Below, one piece after another: positions 7,253-12,330 of a DNA stretch of 12,330 nucleotides; the first letter of the stretch is position 1; every line of letters starts with the position of its first letter. This DNA is from JBNKEI01 sp050288705 (GTDB taxonomy: Bacteria; Myxococcota; Myxococcia; Myxococcales; UBA5297). The DNA is taken from contig JBNKEI010000018.1 in NCBI GenBank assembly GCA_050288705.1, positions 1 through 12,330 on the forward strand, in the 5' to 3' direction. Position numbers and translations under genes: made by a program. Under the pieces are notes generated by a model. That model saw only the letters and a list, made by a program, of their open reading frames with translations, was not told the origin of the DNA and did not search any database.

Positions 7253-7891
7253 ATGCTATTAATTTGCTCCGCAGGAGTTCTTAGGGAAGAAGCAGCATTG
7301 CTGCCTGAGGTTATTGAATTATTGGGGGAATTTGGTTTGCGGCCTGGTGAATTATTTCATTTGACTTGGCAATCAATTGATTGGGAATTAGGCCAAGGTA
7401 AAAATAAAGGGGCAATTCGAATAGAGGAGCAAAAGCGTACGCGTGTGGTTGAGGGTAAAAGATGGGTGCCAAAGAATAAGAAATTTCGAATTGTGCCATT
7501 TACCGCGCGGGGGCGCGCGGTTTTGCTCAGGATTAAAGAAATGGCTTCGGCGGCCAAATCTGAAGATCTGGTTATTCCCAATAATTTTGGTCTGCCATAT
7601 ATTCGAATTGATTGTGGGCCAATGAAAGGCGGCGGTGCTGGAGTATGGAAAAGGCTGCGTGAGGCTTCTGGCGTTGAGGGTGTGGCCATGAGGGACTTAC
7701 GTCACTTTTTCGCGGTCCAGAATCTTGTGCGTGGGGTTCCGATTTCGGTGGTCTCGGCTTGGATGGGGCATTCTTCGATTGAGCTTACGGTGAAGCGCTA
7801 CGGCCGTTGGGCCGGGGAATCGAAGGAACAATGGACTTGGGCGGCGCTGCGGGGGCAGTCGGTGGGCGAGGTGGCGAGTGGGGTACGGTGA
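7253..7891 (+). pseudogene. Tyrosine recombinase (integrase), copy B, 5'-truncated with full catalytic domain
   Basis: The 212-residue frame holds a whole integrase catalytic domain: box I GLRPGELFHLTW (Arg30), a beta-hairpin with KNKKFRIVPF (Lys), MRDLRHFFAVQNL (Arg150), AWMGHSSIEL (His173) and VKRYGRWAGE (Tyr183). In the usual HxxR box the His is Arg147, a change also seen in some family members. The N-terminal arm and core-binding domains are missing. The frame begins at an ATG a few bases after a GC hairpin, and integrase-like sequence starts only near residue 15-20. An integrase without its core-binding domain is unlikely to act alone. Copy A at 549-1072 has the complementary half, but from a slightly diverged relative. 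The C-terminal 34 residues are the most conserved between copies. Confidence 0.85.
7787..7891 (+). repeat. Integrase 3'-end repeat, copy B
   Basis: This is the 105-base 3' end of integrase copy B (TVKRYGRWAGESKEQW to the TGA). It matches copies at 968-1072 and 9295-9405. It lies about 140 bases before the EFR1-type gene. Confidence 0.9.
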
Positions 7892-8032
7892 AATGGCGGA
7901 AGGAGAGTTCAGCTTAGGGACAAATGCTTGAAATGAAAGAAATAAGTTTGACCTGGCCCTTGAAAATGCGCTTAATTTTTCCTATCTGCCATCGTATTTT
8001 ATGGTCGGACGGATACGGAAAGGAAATGCGTG

Positions 8033-8842
8033 ATGGCGACTACCATTTTTTATTACACTGGAACCGGCAATTCGTTGTGGACGGCTCGATCGCTCGCCGA
8101 CGAACTGGGCGGCGCCGAGCTACTTCCCATGGCTTCAACCAACGCCGATTCGATAACCAACCGGGACGCAGTGGGCTTTGTTTTTCCAGTGCATATGTGG
8201 GGAGTTCCCAAGCTAGCGCTGCGATTCATCGAGCGGCTAAAAAAGGATTCCCGCGCCTATTATTTCGCCATGGCGGTGAACGCGGGCCAGGTATCCGGCA
8301 CCCTTATTCAGCTACGCAATACCCTGGGCAAGGAAGGCGCCACCTTATCCGCTGGTTTCGACATTCGTTTGCCCAGCAACTACATTCTTTGGGGAGGACC
8401 GCCATCGCCCGAAAAACAGGCCCATCTATTCGCCGATGCAACAAATAAAATTAAATTGGCGTCTTCAATTATTAAAAATAAGCAAGCCGGCACTGTGGAA
8501 AAAGGCGCGCTCTGGCAACGCATAATCTTCACCGCCATCTATAAACTGTCCTTTAATAAAGTCGCCAACATGGACAAAAAGTTTTGGGTGGACGAAAAAT
8601 GCAATTTCTGCGGAATTTGCCAAAAAATCTGCCCGGTAAACAATATCGCCATGAGCGACGCCGAGCCGACTTGGCAGCATCATTGCGAACAATGCCTGGC
8701 CTGTATCCAATGGTGCCCACGACAAGCAATCCAACTAGGCAAAAAAACCCCGCTCTATCAGCGTTATCATCAACCGGAAATAAAGCTAAAAGACATCATC
8801 GCTCAGCGCTCGCCCGAAAAATCAGCGCCCGCTTCCTCGTAA
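8033..8842 (+). CDS. EFR1-type ferredoxin/flavodoxin fusion protein
   Basis: This 269-residue protein joins an N-terminal flavodoxin-like domain to two C-terminal [4Fe-4S] sites. MATTIFYYTGTGNSLWTARSLA holds the FMN phosphate loop (TGTGNS). VGFVFPVHMWGVPKLALRFIERL is the second flavodoxin region. CNFCGICQKICPVNNI and CEQCLACIQWCPRQAI are two clear CxxCxxCxxxCP clusters. Length and order fit the EFR1 family, presumed cytoplasmic electron carriers with no settled partner. ATG 8033 is preferred to GTG 8030, because AGGAA (8021-8025) is 7 bases away. A possible promoter, TTGAAA-17-TATCTG, lies in the 140-base gap after the integrase fragment. It appears intact, alone in its unit, and flanked by integrase tails, so it may be passenger cargo. 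Confidence 0.9.
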   Translation: MATTIFYYTGTGNSLWTARSLADELGGAELLPMASTNADSITNRDAVGFVFPVHMWGVPKLALRFIERLKKDSRAYYFAMAVNAGQVSGTLIQLRNTLGKEGATLSAGFDIRLPSNYILWGGPPSPEKQAHLFADATNKIKLASSIIKNKQAGTVEKGALWQRIIFTAIYKLSFNKVANMDKKFWVDEKCNFCGICQKICPVNNIAMSDAEPTWQHHCEQCLACIQWCPRQAIQLGKKTPLYQRYHQPEIKLKDIIAQRSPEKSAPASS

Positions 8843-8862
8843 ACGTGTACCGTACCGCGTTA

Positions 8863-8896
8863 TTAACGTAACGTAACGTTGCGTTGGTTTTTGTCT
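8863..8896 (+). terminator. Possible terminator region after the EFR1-type gene
   Basis: TTAACG-TAACG-TAACG direct units run into AACGTTGCGTT, where AACG and CGTT can pair, followed by GGTTTTTG. The stem is short and several pairings compete, so the call is weak. Confidence 0.25.
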
Positions 8897-8951
8897 CATT
8901 GTAAAATATGCAACCATGGCGAATCCGGGCTAAATTTCGTCATCCACATGG

Positions 8952-8976
8952 GAATTATGTCCGGCACCAATCCCCC
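8952..8976. repeat. Third copy of the TTATGTCCGGCACCAATCCCC motif
   Basis: This copy (GAATTATG...) matches 6891-6915 and 6917-6941 and runs straight into the broken end of the RAYT copy at 8974. Confidence 0.8.
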
Positions 8977-9186
8977 TTGAGTTGAAATTAGTACAACATG
9001 AGGATGAGTCGACATTAAACAATATCTATGAATAAGAATTCCATAACGTTGCTTATATTTGCCTATTAGACTAAGAAAGAGTTCGGCTGTTTCTGAGTCA
9101 AAAAGCAGCATATGGTTGTGGCTTCTAAATGTGCAATGGTTTATTGATCCCAAATCAACCAATAATGAACGATGAATTCGAGCCAT
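8974..9186 (-). pseudogene. RAYT transposase, N-terminal fragment
   Basis: From the ATG at 9184-9186 the minus strand encodes MARIHRSLLVDLGSINHCTF and continues to HRYCLMSTHPHVVLISTQG. This is the first 71 residues of the RAYT at 5984-6655, with a few changes (TT to SI, GL to SL, S to R). The HUH pair HPH is kept, but the Tyr region and C-terminus are gone. Past the break the frame continues as GLVPDIIPMW, encoded by the repeated CCGGCACCAAT motif, for 25 residues of junk, ending near 8896. It cannot be active. Confidence 0.9.
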
Positions 9187-9269
9187 GACCAGTTGATCAG
9201 CAAATTCCAGGCCAAAATTTCAGGTCGCGAAAGTAATTGTATTTACCTGGATTTTGCTGCCATCATCTT
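8974..9269. repeat. 296-base direct repeat, copy 2
   Basis: This is the same segment as 6443-6738, in the same orientation and of equal length. It is joined on the left to the GGCACCAATCCCC motif and on the right to an integrase tail, with CTT shared at the junction. Confidence 0.9.
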
Positions 9270-9405
9270 GGATGGGCATTCGTCTATTGAGCTTACGGTA
9301 AAGCAGTATGGGCGTTGGGCCGGGGAATCGAAGGAGCAATGGACTTGGACTGCACTTAGAGGGCAGTCAGTTGGAGAGGTGGCACAGGGATTAGTACAGC
9401 AGTAA
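9267..9405 (+). pseudogene. Tyrosine recombinase (integrase), copy C, C-terminal remnant
   Basis: The DNA from CTTGGATGGGCATTCG encodes GHSSIELTVKQYGRWAGESKEQWTWTALRGQSVGEVAQG up to a TAA. It matches the end of copy B from the WMGH motif on. One G is missing in the GGGG before CAT, so the Trp-Met of box II is out of frame. No earlier integrase sequence is present; the left side is the upstream region of the RAYT copy. It keeps the catalytic Tyr region but is plainly non-functional. Confidence 0.9.
9295..9405 (+). repeat. Integrase 3'-end repeat, copy C
   Basis: This is the third copy of the integrase 3' end (111 bases; it ends in VQQ before the TAA instead of GVR or GFR). It is more diverged at the 3' end than copies A and B. 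Confidence 0.85.
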
Positions 9406-9647
9406 ATGTAACGAAAAACACCACGGTAGTGAAGCTAATATATAAGAGAACACATATTCAATCCAACATAGCTTTGCTCTAGTTTCGTGCGCTCTGCCAT
9501 AGTACGAGATCCACAGGCACAGATGACTGTATCCTTAAGTTCCTCTCAATCTAGACAGTTCGCATCCCCCCTCTTTCTGTGCTTGGGACGATGTCATTGT
9601 TAGTGTATTCTTATGTCGCTTGCCATCTGAATGGATATGGGGAAGAG
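9406..9647. other. 242-base gap between the integrase tail and the CoiA-like gene
   Basis: No gene, RNA or clear hairpin is recognised here. It should hold the promoter of the gene that begins at 9648, but no convincing -35/-10 pair stands out. Confidence 0.5.
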
Positions 9648-10634
9648 ATGGATTCCGCAAGAGATAAGGCCACTGGACAGATCGTCAGCGCAGAGGATCT
9701 ATGGGCAATAGAAAACATCGAAGAACAAGGCTATGTCTGCCGAGGTTGCGGAATTCCAGCGATACCCGCATCTTATCGTCCTAAGAACCTAGTCCGCGCA
9801 CATTTTAGGTTTAGACAAGACCACAAGTATGGATGCGATGTAGGCGGCGAAATAGAGCTGATCGCTAAAGGCAGAAAAAACCGACTCAGCACACCAAGAG
9901 ATGGTTTTCCTGCTCCATATCCATCAAGTTTGAAGCTTCTTGGTCCGCGTCCTAAAGTAGATCCCATGTTGCCCATTATAGATAACGAAGTAAAACAGGG
10001 CGCTAGAAAACCACCAGAAGAAGTTCCAACCGACGACAATACTTCGATGCGTAAGCGAAACTGGGCAGCGAACACCATTCGTCCAATCTGTAAAGATTTC
10101 GTAAATTTTCCTTACGATCGAGACCGAGAGCTCTCCATAGATGGGATTGAAGGCTCCAATTATCTAACAATTTTCAAGAAGCTTTGCTGGGATAAGCTCA
10201 TTCGGTACCAATCCAAACTGTTATACGCCCCAATTTGCTGGGTCAAGCCCATTGAGACCGATGCCTGTTTAGAAATTGCTTTTGACGCCGGGGAGCGTAA
10301 AGACAAAAAATTGCTACATGGATACAAAGTACGTGTTGATTGGTCTAATTGGAGCGTATTCAAACAAAGAAGCGTTCGCACTGAAATTGAAGTGGCTCGG
10401 CAAGAAGCCATCAATGCTGGAAATGAAAAAAAGAATGACAAAGCCTACTTTTTTTTCATCGGGACACAAGATGCACAGGAAGAAGCAGTGTTCCACGTTA
10501 CAGACCATAGATTATTGTGTTGCATTGTAACAAGTATTATATACCCCGACTATAAGGAAAAAAAACCTACTGAAAAGCTCTCGACCCCTCGAAGTCATAA
10601 AATACCTCGAAAAGTCCTGCATGGATGGCGATGA
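9648..10634 (+). CDS. Hypothetical protein with a CoiA-like zinc-binding N-terminus
   Basis: From ATG 9648 the protein has 328 residues. It begins MDSARDKATGQIVSAEDLWAI, then GYVCRGCGIPAIPASY, then AHFRFRQDHKYGCD. Cys31, Cys34, His52 or His59 and Cys63 form a likely zinc site. The order (A-D-tG-x-v-x-A, then CxxC, then HFxxxxxH and C) is that of the N-terminal domain of CoiA-like proteins, known from competence and from mobile-island genes. The remaining 260 residues match nothing I recognise. They include a basic linker (SMRKRNWAANTIRPICKDFVNF), an aromatic beta-rich core and a basic C-terminus. An upstream GTG at 9579 adds 23 residues, but MDSARDK fits the domain start and has GGGGA 5 bases before it. 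A role in nucleic-acid handling is inferred only. No partner gene follows on this strand. Confidence 0.65.
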   Translation: MDSARDKATGQIVSAEDLWAIENIEEQGYVCRGCGIPAIPASYRPKNLVRAHFRFRQDHKYGCDVGGEIELIAKGRKNRLSTPRDGFPAPYPSSLKLLGPRPKVDPMLPIIDNEVKQGARKPPEEVPTDDNTSMRKRNWAANTIRPICKDFVNFPYDRDRELSIDGIEGSNYLTIFKKLCWDKLIRYQSKLLYAPICWVKPIETDACLEIAFDAGERKDKKLLHGYKVRVDWSNWSVFKQRSVRTEIEVARQEAINAGNEKKNDKAYFFFIGTQDAQEEAVFHVTDHRLLCCIVTSIIYPDYKEKKPTEKLSTPRSHKIPRKVLHGWR

Positions 10635-10952
10635 ATTCTTATCATCAAATATTTCTTTGTAAGTGATTAAAAAACACTTTTTATGCGAACGTTCTCTATA
10701 CCCGATAAAAGAAAATTTATTTGTATTATTCTATTCCTCTTCAAACTCGCATGTTAAGAATTTAAGCGCCTTACAATTTTCGAGCACTATTCGCGTTACT
10801 CGTTCGGGTGCCCTGTCTTGGCGTCCTCATTGTTTCATCTCTGGCTAATGGAGGTTGTCGCTCTTGGGACTTCAAATACCTAAGGTGCTCCCGCTCGATC
10901 TGTTCTAAAACTTTTGCGGAGTGACACTAGGCATGGTTTAATTCTCGCGGTC
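10635..10952. other. 318-base gap and composition boundary
   Basis: No gene is supported here. AAGTG and CACTT (10661-10678) form a weak AT-rich hairpin followed by TTT, a possible terminator for the preceding gene. The DNA is AT-rich up to about 10,790 and becomes GC-rich from about 10,900, so the join to the acquired NTPase segment lies within this gap. Confidence 0.5.
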
Positions 10953-12215
10953 ATGACCTTGACGCGCGAGGAAATCTTGGCGCTCCACGAGCTTGTCATC
11001 GAGCAGGGTCTCGTTGATAGGCGCAACGCGCTCCTCACTGGTATAGATCCGTCCGTCCGCGCGCAGATTCCCCGGGAGAGCCGTGATACCGATCAAGCGC
11101 TGTGCGACATCGAGGTCCTCAGCGCGGTGCCGCCCGATCGCGGCGGCGAGGCACCAATCTTCACCTGGCTTTCAAACGCTCTGCGACTCACCGCCGGCCG
11201 CAACGCCAACCGGCACCTCCAGGCCATCCTCGACGAGTGCCGCGCACGCGTGACGGATGTTCGACGAGGTTCGGTGGAAGCGCCGCAGGACGCGGAATGG
11301 CGCGATGCGTTGGAACTCGAACAGTGCGCCACCGTACTGCTGGGGGAGCGTGCCCCTCGTGCCACCGAGGAGGCCACGGAGCTTTGGGATATCACCGAAG
11401 AGCTCTTGAGCCACGCCGGTGTACGCGAGCTAAGTCGGCGTGATGGAGCTGGGGGGCGGCCTGTGTTCGCTGGACGGCTGGGTGATTCGCCGGAGCTGCT
11501 GGCCTTTGTCCCCGCACGTACCGAGCGAGACGCCGCAGTCGCTTTGCGAAGCAAGTTCGCCGGGGATCCACCACAGGCCATCATCTTGTTGATCCCTGAT
11601 CGCTTGGCCGGCTTCGCACCACGGACCGAACCGACGAGGCCAGTTATCGTCCTCGGTCCGATCGCTGATAAGTTCGGCCTATGTGATCTCCTTGTTGGCC
11701 TCGCAGGGACTCTGGACGGAAGACCCACTCTCGCTGGGCGACCGGTGGAGAATGGGATTGATCTGGAGCGTGTGCACGGAGCCGTCCGGCGGCGCGCCAT
11801 CGAGTCAGGGTCGTTCGAACAGAGATTCCGCGCCGAGAACCTGGAGGTGTTCCGCTTCGATGCGCTGCTCGACGCAACGCGGCAATCCCTTGAAAGAAGC
11901 CTCTCTGCCCTCAAGGAATACCGGGGGGCGGGCCTCACCGTCCCGCGCGAGGTTGTCGAAAAAGGCTTCGAGCGGCTGTCGATCGAGTCGTCCTCCCGAA
12001 AGAGGAACGCGGAGGCGCAGCCCACGCTGGCTGTGATCGGGGCGCAGGGGGTGGGCAAGACGTCGGCGGTCGCCGTCTACTGTCAGCACGCTGATGTTCC
12101 TGCCCTGTTCGTACGGGCGCGCGAGCTGAATCGCGTGTTCCGCGATCACGCCTGGTCTCTTGGCACGTTGCTGGCGTCCACCGGAGGAACGTGTCTTTTC
12201 GGCAAGCCTGCATGA
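10953..12215 (+). pseudogene. STAND-like NTPase with effector-associated-domain-like N-terminus, 3'-truncated
   Basis: The frame has 420 residues from ATG 10953; a TTG at 10914 would add 13. Residues about 1-85 (LTREEILALHELVIEQGLVDRRNALLTGID, then IFTWLSNALRL) form an all-helical segment. Its pattern (RRxxLL, then a Pro-linked helix, then WLxNA) resembles effector-associated domains, the adaptors of bacterial conflict systems. A long middle region is unassigned. TLAVIGAQGVGKTSAVAVY is a Walker A motif (GxxGxGKT) about 60 residues from the end. Walker B, the sensor regions and any C-terminal repeats are missing, so the gene is cut off. It is much richer in GC than the genes before it: a hand count gives 39 of 60 bases at 11221-11280 against 26 of 60 at 10441-10500. 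Fit to a STAND or NACHT-like defence NTPase is inferred from Walker A and the N-terminus. Confidence 0.65.
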
Positions 12216-12242
12216 AAGGTAAAAACCAGCGGAGTAGTGTCA

Positions 12243-12266
12243 TGGGTCACCCAAGAAGGAGACCCA
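12243..12266 (+). promoter_or_regulatory. Hairpin enclosing the Shine-Dalgarno of the next gene
   Basis: TGGGTC (12243-12248) pairs with GACCCA (12261-12266) around a 12-base loop that contains most of AAGGAG (12256-12261). The ATG follows at once. Such hairpins can hide the ribosome site, for example to limit transposase expression from outside transcription. Confidence 0.45.
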
Positions 12267-12330
12267 ATGACAAGCGAGCAAGAGCGAGCAGCGCTGATAA
12301 AGCAAGCACAAGAAAAAGCAGCAGAATGGC
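12267..12330 (+). CDS. Start of a gene running off the window, possibly an IS protein
   Basis: From the ATG at 12267 the frame encodes MTSEQERAALIKQAQEKAAEW, then leaves the window. A strong AAGGAG lies 5 bases upstream. A helical, Glu/Lys-rich start ending in EW is seen in some IS66-type TnpA accessory proteins, and GTAA at 12219 could be an IS66-like left end, but 21 residues cannot settle it. Its position just past a truncated NTPase suggests an inserted element. The insertion boundary would lie between about 12180 and 12219. Confidence 0.5.
   Translation, partial: MTSEQERAALIKQAQEKAAEW

Noticed and set aside
7924..8448. A 174-residue plus-strand frame overlapping the EFR1-type gene
   Set aside because: It lacks recognisable motifs and overlaps a frame with clear flavodoxin and iron-sulphur motifs.
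10690..10840. A minus-strand peptide, RAPERVTRIVLENCKALKFL, that looks like the first strand of an AAA/OLD-type ATPase
   Set aside because: It is bounded by stops within about 35 codons, has no usable start and no Walker A follows, so a gene remnant cannot be supported.
11093..12058. A long minus-strand frame opposite the NTPase gene
   Set aside because: It is a shadow frame of GC-rich DNA, rich in Arg, Ser and Pro with no motif, while the plus strand carries a Walker A motif.

Overview
The window reads as accessory DNA from a proteobacterium that carries, or once carried, a type VI secretion system (T6SS). The T6SS sheath gene, the lipoprotein with a lipobox, the REP-associated (RAYT) and IS200-type transposases and the EFR1-type flavodoxin/ferredoxin support this. 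A gammaproteobacterium is plausible, but the genus cannot be fixed from the sequence. Most of the window has low to middling GC. From about 10,900 onward it is clearly GC-rich, which suggests a separately acquired segment.

Layout. 2-1072: the end of an unknown gene, a DUF3795-type cysteine-rich protein that has lost its N-terminus, and a decayed tyrosine integrase butted against it. 1144-5877: a T6SS-linked module. On the minus strand there are three genes in order: a 548-residue protein with two LysM-like segments, a candidate permuted NlpC/P60 hydrolase effector, and a small lipoprotein that could be its periplasmic immunity protein. Divergent from these is an orphan tssC, complete from end to end except for one in-frame amber codon, followed by a hairpin terminator. 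5984-7250: a RAYT transposase, a seven-unit AATCCCC-type repeat array with strong G-quadruplex potential on the minus strand, and an IS200 transposase fragment. 7253-7891: an integrase fragment that keeps its catalytic domain. 8033-8842: an EFR1-type ferredoxin/flavodoxin protein. 8974-9405: a copy of the 5' part of the RAYT gene fused to a third integrase tail. 9648-10634: a hypothetical protein with a CoiA-like zinc-binding start. 10953-12215: a GC-rich, STAND-like NTPase cut off soon after its Walker A motif. 12267 to the end: the start of another gene, possibly from an insertion sequence.

Taken together, the window is a mosaic. The same integrase 3' end occurs three times, at about 970, 7790 and 9295, and each copy sits at a boundary between modules. 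RAYT pieces and a short repeated motif mark other breakpoints. The most coherent biological unit is the LysM-like protein, hydrolase and lipoprotein set beside tssC. It looks like a T6SS cargo island with an effector and its immunity protein; this is inferred from sequence and context. No tRNA, rRNA or CRISPR array was recognised.
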